This document shows positions 23,848 through 32,069 of a stretch of 33,855 nucleotides of DNA, piece by piece. The position numbers and the translations under genes were made by a program. Within the stretch, counting starts at the first letter, position 1, and each line of letters starts with the position of its first letter. The notes beneath the pieces are model-generated. The model searched no databases, was not told the DNA's origin, and saw only the letters and a list, made by a program, of their open reading frames with translations. The stretch lies in NCBI GenBank assembly GCA_947455515.1, contig CANGOF010000018.1, positions 1-33,855 of the forward strand, in the 5' to 3' direction. The stretch is from Flavobacteriia bacterium (GTDB taxonomy: Bacteria; Bacteroidota; Bacteroidia; Flavobacteriales_D; Crocinitomicaceae).

Positions 23848-24738
23848 TTAATATAAATCGTCTAATTTCATACGTAGGTACTTATTTAGCGCAAACCAAG
23901 TAGATACCAAGGTGATGATAATTCCAATCAATAATATGGATGTAAATAAGACAAGTAAGGTTTGTAAATGAAATGCAATTTCAACCGAGTCTACCAAATT
24001 ATTAATGGTATAAAACAAAGAAACCAACAGTGCCATTCCAATGAAAGCAGAAACCACACCTTGAAGAATTGCTTGCGTTAAAAATGGTTTACGAATGAAT
24101 CCGGAGGTTGCACCAACTAATTGCATAGTTTTGATAGTAAATCGTTTAGAGTATAAAGCCAAACGAATAGTGTTGTTAATCATCGCAACTGCAACTACAA
24201 TTAATAATGCAGCAACAATTAAAAATAAGAAAACGAATTGCTTGAAGCCAAGGTTTACTTGTTCTACGCTTGCTTCATCGTAATTTACCTCGTCGATCTC
24301 TTCTTTATACGCTTTTAGTAATTTGTGTTTAATGAACAACATGCCTTTTTTGTTTGCATATTTTTCTTTTGGTCTGTAACTAATCGTTGGAGGAAGTGGG
24401 TTAGATTTCTCAAAAATGGAAAGAATCTCTTTGGTATTGTTAGACGAACCACTAAATTCACCCATGGCTCTATCTGGTGAAATGAAAGTAACTTCTTTGA
24501 ATTCTGGCCATGTATTAATTTCTAATTCAATTTGTTTGATGTCAGCATTTGTTTGTTCCGGCATGAAAAACAAATCCCCTTGTAGGTTTTCTTTTGCTTG
24601 TGTTTGGATGGACTTTAATCCCATCATACCCCCTAACACTAAACCAATCATAAATAGCACTAAGGAAATACCAATAACAGTAGAAACGTAGCTTGTACGT
24701 AGTCCTTTGCGGCTGTATTTTTCTGTAGATTCACTCAT
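23848..24738 (-). CDS. ftsX: Cell-division protein FtsX, ABC-type permease
   Basis: A 296-aa protein from the ATG at 24736-24738 (MSESTEKYSRKGLRTSYVST). A longer frame from a TTG at 24795 adds 19 residues unlike the family and is rejected. The FtsX layout is clear: one N-terminal helix (about residues 21-40), an extracytoplasmic domain of about 120 residues, then three helices in the C-terminal half, with the cytoplasmic KTMQLVGATSGFIRKPFL loop that contacts FtsE. With FtsE it regulates peptidoglycan hydrolases during division. ftsE is not in the window, which is common in this phylum. It is the first gene of the run leading to uppP and truB. Confidence 0.92.
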   Translation of the reverse strand: MSESTEKYSRKGLRTSYVSTVIGISLVLFMIGLVLGGMMGLKSIQTQAKENLQGDLFFMPEQTNADIKQIELEINTWPEFKEVTFISPDRAMGEFSGSSNNTKEILSIFEKSNPLPPTISYRPKEKYANKKGMLFIKHKLLKAYKEEIDEVNYDEASVEQVNLGFKQFVFLFLIVAALLIVVAVAMINNTIRLALYSKRFTIKTMQLVGATSGFIRKPFLTQAILQGVVSAFIGMALLVSLFYTINNLVDSVEIAFHLQTLLVLFTSILLIGIIITLVSTWFALNKYLRMKLDDLY

Positions 24739-24828
24739 TGTCGCGAAGTTAGGAAAATTTAAGTTAAGAAAAAACGAAGTTAGTGCCTTAAACAAATATT
24801 AACAAAAAATAATTTAGTAATATTATGA

Positions 24829-24850
24829 ACCATATAAGGCATATAAGTTA
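24829..24850 (+). repeat. CATATAAGG-type direct repeat, copy 1
   Basis: ACCATATAAGGCATATAAGT, followed by TAG. It is nearly identical to 24880-24900 apart from one missing A, and internally it is a tandem of CATATAAG. Confidence 0.6.
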
Positions 24851-24879
24851 GAATTAGGTGAATTTTGCGTGTGAATTTA

Positions 24880-24900
24880 ACCATATAGGCATATAAGTTT
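24880..24900 (+). repeat. CATATAAGG-type direct repeat, copy 2
   Basis: ACCATATAGGCATATAAGTT, 51 nt after copy 1. Both copies lie in the 200-nt divergent space between ftsX and the HAD gene, upstream of the HAD start. Confidence 0.6.
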
Positions 24901-24938
24901 TAGTTGGATTTAAAGAAAGTTGAAAAGACAGAGAGATT

Positions 24939-25556
24939 ATGAAATTAGCAAATTTTGATACCATCATTTTTGATTTAGGAGGGGTGGTGATTAACTTGGA
25001 TTATGGGAAAACTACCCAGGCCTTTGAGGCATTGGGGTTGACTAATTTTAATGATCTCTATTCGCAGGCAGCACAAAGTGGTTTGTTTGATGCATTTGAA
25101 AAAGGGGAATGTTCGGTGCAATATTTTATCAATAAGGTATTGGATTATTTGCCGACTGGAACACAGGCGAATCAAGTGGTGGAGGCTTGGAATGCGATGA
25201 TTTTAGATTTTCCATTGGAGAATTTGGCATTATTGAAGCGACTTCAAGGAGAAAAGCGTACGTTTTTGTTGAGTAATACGAATGAAATTCATATTCAGAA
25301 AGTGCACCACCATTTGCAACAGGTTTCCGATGAAAAAACCTTACATCCGTATTTTGAGAAGGTCTATTTTTCCAGCGATATTGGGATGCGTAAACCGGAT
25401 GCTGAAATTTTTGAATTTGTATTGAAAGAGCAAGGTTTAGATCCATCGCGAACTTTATTTATTGATGATACGGAACAGCATATTTTGGGGGCTAAAGAGG
25501 TAGGGATACAAACGTATCATTTAGGAAAAGGGGAAAGTATCTGTAGTTTGTTTTAA
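24939..25556 (+). CDS. HAD-IA family hydrolase (YihX-like)
   Basis: A 205-aa soluble protein. HAD motif I is IIFDLGGVVINLD with nucleophile Asp12. The second Asp of the usual DxD is Gly here, as in the YihX/epoxide-hydrolase-N branch. Motif II is FLLSNTNEIH (Ser112), motif III GMRKPDAEIF (Lys152) and motif IV LFIDDTEQHILGA (Asp176, Asp177). A helical cap lies at about residues 20-95. It probably hydrolyses a sugar phosphate or similar small phosphate ester; the exact substrate cannot be read. The start ATG at 24939 is close to a purine-rich stretch. pdxJ follows after 26 nt but has its own promoter-like element. Confidence 0.87.
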   Translation: MKLANFDTIIFDLGGVVINLDYGKTTQAFEALGLTNFNDLYSQAAQSGLFDAFEKGECSVQYFINKVLDYLPTGTQANQVVEAWNAMILDFPLENLALLKRLQGEKRTFLLSNTNEIHIQKVHHHLQQVSDEKTLHPYFEKVYFSSDIGMRKPDAEIFEFVLKEQGLDPSRTLFIDDTEQHILGAKEVGIQTYHLGKGESICSLF

Positions 25557-25559
25557 TTC

Positions 25560-25567
25560 TATCTTTG
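25560..25567 (+). promoter_or_regulatory. -7 promoter element before pdxJ
   Basis: TATCTTTG matches TAnnTTTG exactly and lies 15 nt before the pdxJ ATG at 25583, just after the HAD stop. It suggests pdxJ can be transcribed on its own. No -33 box at the normal distance was seen. Confidence 0.4.
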
Positions 25568-25582
25568 TAAAAATATTTTGTC

Positions 25583-26299
25583 ATGCAAACAAAACTAAGC
25601 GTTAACATCAATAAAATCGCTACGATACGCAATGCGCGTGGCGGTAATACTCCTAATGTTGCATTGTCGGCGATTGACTGTGAACGTTTTGGTGCGCATG
25701 GAATAACGATACATCCACGTCCAGATGAGCGTCATATCACAACAAAGGATACCTACGACTTAGCAAAAGTTGTGAAAACAGAATTAAACATTGAAGGGTA
25801 TCCAGACCAACGTTTTATGGCGATGGTAGCTGAAATCAAACCTGCTCAAGCAACATTGGTTCCAGATCCACCGCATGTATTGACTTCCAATGCTGGTTGG
25901 GATACTGAAAAACACTTGGAGGAGTTACGCAACATCATTACTGAAATCAAAAGTCATGGTGTACGAACTTCGATTTTTGTGGATACGGATTTGAAAAACA
26001 TTGAATACGCTGCAAAAACTGGGGTAGATCGTATCGAATTATATACAGGTCCTTACGCAGAACATTTTCCAATTAATAAAGAAGAAGCAATCGCTCCTTA
26101 TGTGAAAGCTGCTGAATTGGCGCGAGAATTAGGTCTAGAAGTAAATGCAGGTCATGATTTAAGCCTAGAAAATTTAGCATATTTCAAAAAACACATTCCC
26201 TTTTTAGCAGAGGTTTCGATTGGACATGCCTTGATTTCGGATGCTTTGTATTTTGGATTGGAGAATACGATTCAGTTGTATTTGAAGGAATTGGTGTAG
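25583..26299 (+). CDS. pdxJ: Pyridoxine 5'-phosphate synthase
   Basis: A 238-aa TIM-barrel enzyme of normal length. Conserved segments are [17 protein letters not shown] at the N-terminus, [16 protein letters not shown] (phosphate and substrate-binding His/Arg), [36 protein letters not shown] and [14 protein letters not shown], followed by [13 protein letters not shown]. It condenses 1-deoxyxylulose 5-phosphate with 3-amino-2-oxopropyl phosphate to make pyridoxine 5'-phosphate in the DXP-dependent vitamin B6 route. The final codons (GAATTGGTGTAG) form one arm of a 20-bp hairpin whose other arm lies after the stop and is followed by a T run, giving a terminator that overlaps the coding end. 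Confidence 0.96.
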   Translation: MQTKLSVNINKIATIRNARGGNTPNVALSAIDCERFGAHGITIHPRPDERHITTKDTYDLAKVVKTELNIEGYPDQRFMAMVAEIKPAQATLVPDPPHVLTSNAGWDTEKHLEELRNIITEIKSHGVRTSIFVDTDLKNIEYAAKTGVDRIELYTGPYAEHFPINKEEAIAPYVKAAELARELGLEVNAGHDLSLENLAYFKKHIPFLAEVSIGHALISDALYFGLENTIQLYLKELV

Positions 26300-26339
26300 G
26301 GACGCAATGCGTTGCGTCCCTACACCAATTCGTTTTTTT
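26288..26339 (+). terminator. 20-bp-stem terminator overlapping the pdxJ 3' end
   Basis: The arm 26288-26307 (GAATTGGTGTAGGGACGCAA) is perfectly complementary to 26312-26331, with a TGCG loop, then GTTTTTTTC. The core GGGACGCAA/TTGCGTCCC resembles dispersed hairpin repeats seen in other bacterial genomes. The arm includes the last three sense codons and the stop of pdxJ. The minus strand lacks a T run, so it probably terminates only rightward transcription. Confidence 0.85.
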
Positions 26340-26344
26340 CTGGG

Positions 26345-27049
26345 TTATTCACGATTAACTCTAACGGTGAAATAGGTTTCTAATTCTGAAAGTGTTTCTT
26401 CCGTTTTTGGTTTGTCTTCGAGTACTTTTCCTTTTTCTAATAAAACCATTCGGTCACTGATTTCGGTGATGTGTGCCAAATCGTGACTGGAAATCAGCAT
26501 GGTCATCCCTTTTTGGTGAAATTTTTTGAGTGTTTCTTTTAACCAAGATTGGGAAGTAGGGTCTAAAAAAGAGAACGGTTCATCTAGGATAAGTAGTTCA
26601 GGATTAGGCAACAACGCGCCTAAGATTCCAATTTTGTTTCTATTTCCAGCAGACAATTCACGGATTAACGTTTTTGCTTTTGGGTCGATTTCGAAAAATG
26701 CTTCATTTTCTGCAAAAAATGCATCGCGTTTTTCGTTTGTTATTTTATGTAAGGAGGCTACAAAAGAAAGGTATTCGTAAGGAGTTAGGTATGGAATTAA
26801 AAAACTTTCATTTAAAAACGAACCTGTGTAAAATTTCCACGCTTCCGTTTCATTGACAGCTACATTTTTGGAATATACCGTTCCAGTATTTGCTTGAATG
26901 ATGTCTAAAATTAAACTCAATAAGGTCGATTTTCCGGCACCATTATTACCGACTAATCCGATGCTTTCTCCTTGTTGGATAGTCAATGAAGGAATATCAA
27001 GCACGGTAATTTTGTTGTATTCTTTTTGCAGGTCTTGTATGTTGATCAT
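26345..27049 (-). CDS. ABC transporter ATP-binding protein
   Basis: A 234-aa ATPase. Walker A is GNNGAGKST (residues 34-42), the signature is LSAGN (132-136), Walker B is LLILDEP (152-158) and the switch His is in LISSHDLAH. All motifs are intact although the signature is a non-canonical LSAGN. It should pair with the DUF5687 permease at 27569-29035, two genes upstream. The pair resembles Bacteroidota export-type ABC systems of unknown substrate. It is the last gene of the leftward operon, 14 nt after the DUF2442 gene, which together with DUF4160 separates it from its permease. Confidence 0.92.
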   Translation of the reverse strand: MINIQDLQKEYNKITVLDIPSLTIQQGESIGLVGNNGAGKSTLLSLILDIIQANTGTVYSKNVAVNETEAWKFYTGSFLNESFLIPYLTPYEYLSFVASLHKITNEKRDAFFAENEAFFEIDPKAKTLIRELSAGNRNKIGILGALLPNPELLILDEPFSFLDPTSQSWLKETLKKFHQKGMTMLISSHDLAHITEISDRMVLLEKGKVLEDKPKTEETLSELETYFTVRVNRE

Positions 27050-27063
27050 ATCTAAGTAAAAAA

Positions 27064-27294
27064 TTACTTTAAAAGGGCATGTAACGAAATATCTTCATCA
27101 ATAAGCGGCCAATGTATACCATAGCCAGAAGGAGATAATTTGTATAATGCACGCTCTATTTCAGTTGCATTCAGTAACTTTTTGGAGAGTTGATTTAAAT
27201 CAATTTTAACCATAGTACTATCCGTTTTAATAAACATGAATTGATTATCAAAAGTAATGTCAAGTATTATATTTTCTTTTATTAGATTATTCAT
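27064..27294 (-). CDS. DUF2442 protein, partner of DUF4160
   Basis: A 76-aa protein. The central DNQFMFIKTDSTMVKIDLNQL and the C-terminal YGIHWPLIDEDISLHALL are the conserved pattern of DUF2442. These small proteins are usually encoded next to DUF4160 proteins, as here (8-nt overlap). The arrangement resembles toxin-antitoxin or conflict modules, but no activity is established to my knowledge. The pair is inserted between an ABC permease and its ATPase. Confidence 0.85.
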   Translation of the reverse strand: MNNLIKENIILDITFDNQFMFIKTDSTMVKIDLNQLSKKLLNATEIERALYKLSPSGYGIHWPLIDEDISLHALLK

Positions 27295-27538
27295 TTTCGA
27301 AATATTTATTCCAACTATCTACAATTAAATCAAAGTGTTGGTAGATTATTTTTTTAATTTCTTTACGATCTTTTTGATTCAAATTATACGCATACGCTTC
27401 TTTTAATTCTACTTCTTCTTCTAAAATCCAGAATTTACATTCCATATCTGCTTTCTCTGCATGAACATGAATTGGTTCATTCCCTTCATTTGAATAAAAA
27501 AACAATCTCCAACCGAAAATATAAACTATTGTGGGCAT
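27287..27538 (-). CDS. DUF4160 protein, partner of DUF2442
   Basis: An 83-aa protein from the ATG at 27536-27538 (MPTIVYIFGWRLFFYSNEG), the usual DUF4160 opening. A TTG two codons upstream is possible but lies within a promoter-like element. EPIHVHAEKAD is the conserved His-rich segment of the family. The C-terminal half is helical and charged (KDRKEIKKIIYQHFDLIVDSW). The stop overlaps the DUF2442 start by 8 nt, so the two are co-translated. The role is unknown. It begins 30 nt after the DUF5687 permease stop. Confidence 0.85.
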   Translation of the reverse strand: MPTIVYIFGWRLFFYSNEGNEPIHVHAEKADMECKFWILEEEVELKEAYAYNLNQKDRKEIKKIIYQHFDLIVDSWNKYFENE

Positions 27539-27541
27539 ACT

Positions 27542-27549
27542 CAAATATA
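27542..27549 (-). promoter_or_regulatory. Possible -7 element for the DUF4160/DUF2442 pair
   Basis: TATATTTG on the minus strand matches TAnnTTTG exactly, ending 4 nt before the DUF4160 ATG. If used, the transcript would be nearly leaderless. It suggests the pair brings its own promoter into the ABC operon. AT-rich context makes chance possible. Confidence 0.3.
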
Positions 27550-27568
27550 CAAAATTTCCTTTAACTTT

Positions 27569-29035
27569 TCAACTGCTTCTAAACCCTTCAGCGAGTTTGT
27601 ATTTCTGTTCATGGAATTTACGGGTAATTACTCCTAACCAATAAGAATTTGTTGCAATACCAAGGATTCCAAGTCCTGCGAGAATGTAGTAGGTGAAGAG
27701 TACATTCCCAAGTAAAAAGCAGATTCCGTGGATGCAAAAAGGAATTAATAGCACTGGAATTAAAGGGATAAAATTGCGAATGTTAAACCCAGACATATCA
27801 AATCGTTTGTTTTGCGTGATGTCAAAAGGTTGGTATTTGAAATTCGCGACATAAAAAAACAAGTAAGGGAATATTCCTAATGCATAGATTAAAATCGCAA
27901 GGTTTAATAGAGGGATTCTTGCGTCTAAAAAGTAGTACGGAGTGGAAAGTAGGTAGGCTAGAACCATTGCACTTGCATAGATAATATATTTGACTCGAAA
28001 TAAGGTTTTTACAGGAATAGCTAAGGTCATAAGTCCATCAAAATGGGAACTATACCCAGACAATGCAATTTGACCTATATTCATCACAAAAGAAGAACAA
28101 ATAAAAACGCCTGCAAAAATGAGTTTGAACTTTGTAATATCAAAGTCCCCATAAAAAAACAGGCCATAAAAAATAAAAAAAGCGCTAGAGTACAGCATTG
28201 TTCTCGTTTTTTTATTTCGTAACATGAACTTTAATTCCAGCATAATTAAATGCCCTAAATTTCCATACTTCTCCAAAAACTGAAAAGAAATTAAGCGTTT
28301 TGCCTTCGACTTTTTAGAAAACAAAGCTTCATCGTAACGATTTTTTAGAAAGAGTTGATAGGTTAAACGGTAGACAATAATTAACAGAACCCAAGGGAAT
28401 ACGATCATCCATGGGTGAAGCATTGCAAAATGAACAAGTGAATAAAACCCGGAAGAAAGGGAAAGTACCCCTCGATTTTCTAATGTTAATAGCGTAAGTA
28501 CAAATGCAAAAAGGAGAATTCCAACCAACCCTTTTTTAGTAAAAATAAATTTGACAGCGAGACTTAAAAAATTAACAATCCCTATTCCTCCATAGATGTA
28601 AGAAAACCAAACCAAACTTTGCAATGGTGAATTTTCTTTTACAACAGCAATAAAAAAATAGGGAATTAAAATAACAAAAGCGAGAATGTTGAAATAACTA
28701 AAAAGACTTGTTATCAATGGGAAATGAAACAACTTTTTTTTGGAAAATGGTAGGAATAAATAATGTTGTAGATCGAAGGATGTTATGGTTTGAAATTTAA
28801 ACCGAAGAACAAAATCTACCAAATAATAACTAAACACAAAACGAGTGAACATTTCCAATACCGATTTATTTGGAAAGGTATCTGCAATTATTTTGTGAGC
28901 AAATGTTCCCATCATTCCAAATGCTACCAAAAAGTATAGGGAGAAAATGGAAATTAAGATAGAGGAAGCGATGGATTTTTTCCAGAAAACGGATCGAACG
29001 CGTTGTTTAAATAGGTGATGGAGGAGAATTTTCAT
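27569..29035 (-). CDS. DUF5687 ABC-type permease, membrane protein
   Basis: A 488-aa protein with about ten to twelve hydrophobic helices. The N-terminus, MKILLHHLFKQRVRSVFWKKS, and an SFDLQHYLFLPFSKKKLFHF cytoplasmic stretch are typical of DUF5687, a Bacteroidota permease family that works with a dedicated ABC ATPase. HLIMLELKFMLRNKKTRTMLY in the second half is the coupling region recurring in such permeases. The ATPase is at 26345-27049, displaced by the DUF4160/DUF2442 pair. The substrate is unknown. The 32-nt gap to the upstream M16 peptidase gene is wholly occupied by the AATTGTCAATT repeat. Confidence 0.85.
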   Translation of the reverse strand: MKILLHHLFKQRVRSVFWKKSIASSILISIFSLYFLVAFGMMGTFAHKIIADTFPNKSVLEMFTRFVFSYYLVDFVLRFKFQTITSFDLQHYLFLPFSKKKLFHFPLITSLFSYFNILAFVILIPYFFIAVVKENSPLQSLVWFSYIYGGIGIVNFLSLAVKFIFTKKGLVGILLFAFVLTLLTLENRGVLSLSSGFYSLVHFAMLHPWMIVFPWVLLIIVYRLTYQLFLKNRYDEALFSKKSKAKRLISFQFLEKYGNLGHLIMLELKFMLRNKKTRTMLYSSAFFIFYGLFFYGDFDITKFKLIFAGVFICSSFVMNIGQIALSGYSSHFDGLMTLAIPVKTLFRVKYIIYASAMVLAYLLSTPYYFLDARIPLLNLAILIYALGIFPYLFFYVANFKYQPFDITQNKRFDMSGFNIRNFIPLIPVLLIPFCIHGICFLLGNVLFTYYILAGLGILGIATNSYWLGVITRKFHEQKYKLAEGFRSS

Positions 29036-29036
29036 A

Positions 29037-29068
29037 AATTGTCAATTGATAATTGTCAATTGACAATT
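29037..29068. repeat. 32-nt AATTGTCAATT repeat, copy B (M16 peptidase/DUF5687 junction)
   Basis: Same organisation as copy A: AATTGTCAATT, a short variable stretch, then the 18-nt palindrome AATTGTCAATTGACAATT (29051-29068). It fills the whole intercistronic space between the peptidase stop and the permease start and matches copy A at 29/32. Confidence 0.8.
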
Positions 29069-31947
29069 TAATCGATTCTAATTTGTTTCAATTTAATTTC
29101 TTCGATATCTCCGAATTGCGCTAATTTCTTTTTGTCAATCAATTTCAAGTTTCCGTAGATCGTAATGATACGTGGACGGTTAACTAAGTTTTTAGTATAG
29201 AAATCAACGATGTTGTCGAAAGTCAATGTTTTGTATAAAGGATAACGATCTAATGCAGGAGAATAAGTATACCCCAAATCTCGACCATATGCTATAGAAG
29301 TAGAAATTGATCTAAAGTTTGGGTAATTAGAAGACATAGAGTTGATTAGACCTGCTTTAACCATATCGATACGTTCTGGTTTTTTAGGCATAAATCGCAA
29401 CATACTATCCATTACTGCAGTAGCATCATTTGTTTTATCCATTTGACAACCAACATAGGAATAGAATGTACATGGATTATTTTTCACGTTTGGAGTTTTC
29501 AAACTTCCACCTGTAGCATATGCTAACGAACGGAATTCTCGGATTTCTTGCATTAAAATTCCTGAGAAACCATCACTCATGTAGGAATTAAAGGCTTGCG
29601 CGTTTACTAAATCTTGTGTAAGTCCTGAATAATTAGCAGCATTTAAAAAGAAATATACTTGCCCTTGCACCGCTTTTTTATCGTTAACTAATAAGATTTT
29701 GTTTTTAGCAATTGGCAAGGTTAATTTATCTATATATGGAGTAAATTTAGTGCCTTTATCAGCAGGGAAAATCGCTTCCAAATCATTTTTTAACGTTGAT
29801 TCTGGTGTATTACCTATGAAATGCCAAGTCGTTTTATATGCTTCAGTTTTGTGGTAAAGTGTAAGCACTTCTTCGGAAGATATTTTTGCTAAATTTTTTA
29901 ATGAGGTTCTACTTAAATATTCGGATTGATTCCCGTAACGAGCATAATCTAACAATATTCTTCCCATCAAATCTGGATTTTTCAATTCTGCTTGACGGTT
30001 TGACTTTTCTCCATCCAACATTGTTTTAATTGCTTTTTCATCTAATAATGGTTCATATACCAAGGATTTAATTAATGGTAACGCTTTTTTCAAATTCGCT
30101 TCTAATCCTGTAAATTCAATCGTGAAACGGTTTTCTGTAACCGAAGCACTATACGATATACCATGTAAAGCAAATGCTTGTTTCAATTTGTCTCTTGATA
30201 ACTCTTTCGTGAAAAAATTATTAAACAAATAGGATGAAAGATCTAAGTTCGTAATTGAATCTGTTCCTATAGATCGCACCATTTTTAAGGTGAAAATATC
30301 GTTATAAGGGTTAGGAGTTAAATATAAATCACTTGTACCGAAAAGTTTGGTCAATTTAGCGTCTTTGTTATACTCTAACATTTTTGGTGTGCCTGACTCT
30401 TTCATGTTCGCTAAAAAGTTTTTACAATAGGTAGATTCAATTTTTTGGTCAGCAACTACTGGGTCAAATCCTGGTTTTTCTAAAGTAGTTTTATCTGGGA
30501 ATCCCATGGATGATCGAAGTGTAAAATGATTTTCGGTAAAATACGTTTTAGCAACTCGCATGATATCTTCTTTTGTTATTTGATTAATTTGGTTGGTTTG
30601 TGCTAAGTATTCTTCCCAAGTAGAACCTTCACTGAATAGAGAAACTAAAGTCATACATTTACTATGTTCGTCTTCTAATTCAGCTTTTCGTTCACGTTCA
30701 ATTTCTTGTTGAATGATGCGAATATTTGTATCTGAGAATTCTCCTTTTTTTAACTTTTCAATTTCTGCGTAAATTAATTTTTCTGCTTCTTCAAAGCTTT
30801 GACCAATAATTTTTGGACCGAACATAATTGCTGCAGCTCCATCGTCGTTATATGTCAAATTGAATGCGGATGAAAATAATAGATTACCATCTAATTGTAA
30901 TTTGTTTAAACTCCCCGTTTCGGAAGAATTATTTAATAAACGCATACAAATTTCCATAGGAATTTGATCTTTATGTCGAGTAGCAAATGTTTTATAGGCT
31001 AACATTCCAAATTTAATTGGAGTACGCTTCACCTCCATTAATTCCGGTTTATCGAATTTACTTTGTGGGTAAGATGGAAATGATGGGACAATTCCTGAGC
31101 GTAATTTGGAGAATTTTTCTTTGATGATAGCAGTTGTAGTAGAAACATCAAAATTTCCAGAGATTACTAAAGCCATGTTATTAGCAACATAATAATCATT
31201 GAAATACTTATACATTTTAGTCAATGAAGGGTTTTTCAAATGCTCTACGGTACCAATCGTTGTTTGCGTTCCATAAGGATGGGTGGCAAAAACTTTTGCA
31301 TGTAATTCTTCGATTAAGCTACGAAAAGGATTATCCATCCCTCTATTTTTTTCTTCGTATACTACTTCTAATTCGGATTGGAAAGAACGGAAAACAGGGT
31401 TTTGAAAACGGTGTGCGTATAATTCCAACCATTTATCTATTTGTGTTGCAGGAAAAGCGTTCAAATATACGGTCATATCCATTGCAGTAAAAGCATTCAA
31501 ATCTGTTCCACCGATACTTTTAATTAATTTATCGAATTCTGTAGGATTCGCATATTTTGCACCTTGAATACTTTGAATATTTATCAATTTTTGGATGTGT
31601 TTACGTTGTGTTTCATCGGAAGTTTTTCCTAATAAATCGTAGTAATACACAATGGAATCTAAAAAGGGTTTTTCTTTTGCGTAATCGGTAGTCCCTAATT
31701 CTGTGGTACCTTTAAATAATAAATGTTCTAAGTAATGTGCCATCCCTGTTGCATCTGATGGGTCATTTTTACTACCTGCTTTTACTGCTACAGCACCAAA
31801 AACACCCACAGCATTTGGATCCGGGTTAAGAATTACGGTTAATCCATTGTCTAAAACGAATTTTTGGATTGTAAATGAATTTTGTTGTCCTTTTACTTGG
31901 AAAACAAGAAGAAATAGCAGCGCTATTGGTAAAAATAAATGTCTCAT
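29068..31947 (-). CDS. Secreted M16 family zinc peptidase, two-domain
   Basis: A 959-aa protein with a signal peptide (residues 1-20, ending QVKG). The inverted zinc motif HYLEH is at residues 71-75 (His71, catalytic Glu74, His75); the third ligand is a Glu in LEVVYEEKNRG (Glu198 or 199). The length fits two tandem M16 halves (active N-terminal, inactive C-terminal), each with an M16 C-domain, as in pitrilysin-like peptidases. It should act in the periplasm or outer membrane on peptides. It is the first gene of a leftward operon with DUF5687 and its ATPase. It is divergent from the T9SS cargo gene at 32097, with 149 nt between. Confidence 0.93.
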   Translation of the reverse strand: MRHLFLPIALLFLLVFQVKGQQNSFTIQKFVLDNGLTVILNPDPNAVGVFGAVAVKAGSKNDPSDATGMAHYLEHLLFKGTTELGTTDYAKEKPFLDSIVYYYDLLGKTSDETQRKHIQKLINIQSIQGAKYANPTEFDKLIKSIGGTDLNAFTAMDMTVYLNAFPATQIDKWLELYAHRFQNPVFRSFQSELEVVYEEKNRGMDNPFRSLIEELHAKVFATHPYGTQTTIGTVEHLKNPSLTKMYKYFNDYYVANNMALVISGNFDVSTTTAIIKEKFSKLRSGIVPSFPSYPQSKFDKPELMEVKRTPIKFGMLAYKTFATRHKDQIPMEICMRLLNNSSETGSLNKLQLDGNLLFSSAFNLTYNDDGAAAIMFGPKIIGQSFEEAEKLIYAEIEKLKKGEFSDTNIRIIQQEIERERKAELEDEHSKCMTLVSLFSEGSTWEEYLAQTNQINQITKEDIMRVAKTYFTENHFTLRSSMGFPDKTTLEKPGFDPVVADQKIESTYCKNFLANMKESGTPKMLEYNKDAKLTKLFGTSDLYLTPNPYNDIFTLKMVRSIGTDSITNLDLSSYLFNNFFTKELSRDKLKQAFALHGISYSASVTENRFTIEFTGLEANLKKALPLIKSLVYEPLLDEKAIKTMLDGEKSNRQAELKNPDLMGRILLDYARYGNQSEYLSRTSLKNLAKISSEEVLTLYHKTEAYKTTWHFIGNTPESTLKNDLEAIFPADKGTKFTPYIDKLTLPIAKNKILLVNDKKAVQGQVYFFLNAANYSGLTQDLVNAQAFNSYMSDGFSGILMQEIREFRSLAYATGGSLKTPNVKNNPCTFYSYVGCQMDKTNDATAVMDSMLRFMPKKPERIDMVKAGLINSMSSNYPNFRSISTSIAYGRDLGYTYSPALDRYPLYKTLTFDNIVDFYTKNLVNRPRIITIYGNLKLIDKKKLAQFGDIEEIKLKQIRID

Positions 31948-32069
31948 TTTAAATTTTTTTGAAAGACAATATTACACAATTATTTAAAGAAGAGCCATAG
32001 GTAATTGTCTGCTTTTTTAGTTTATAACCAAATATTTATCCTAAAACACAACAAAATTTGAATTCTTAC

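Noticed and set aside
24738-24795. N-terminal extension of ftsX from an upstream TTG
   Set aside because: The extra 19 residues do not resemble FtsX N-termini, whereas ATG at 24738 gives the standard MSE..EKY opening.
24829-24900. CRISPR array
   Set aside because: Only two short AT-rich repeats with one 29-nt spacer-like gap and no cas genes nearby.
24939-25556. HAD protein as inactive because the second Asp of DxD is Gly
   Set aside because: The DLGG form is normal in the YihX-like branch, and the nucleophile Asp, Ser/Thr, Lys and metal-binding Asp residues are all present.
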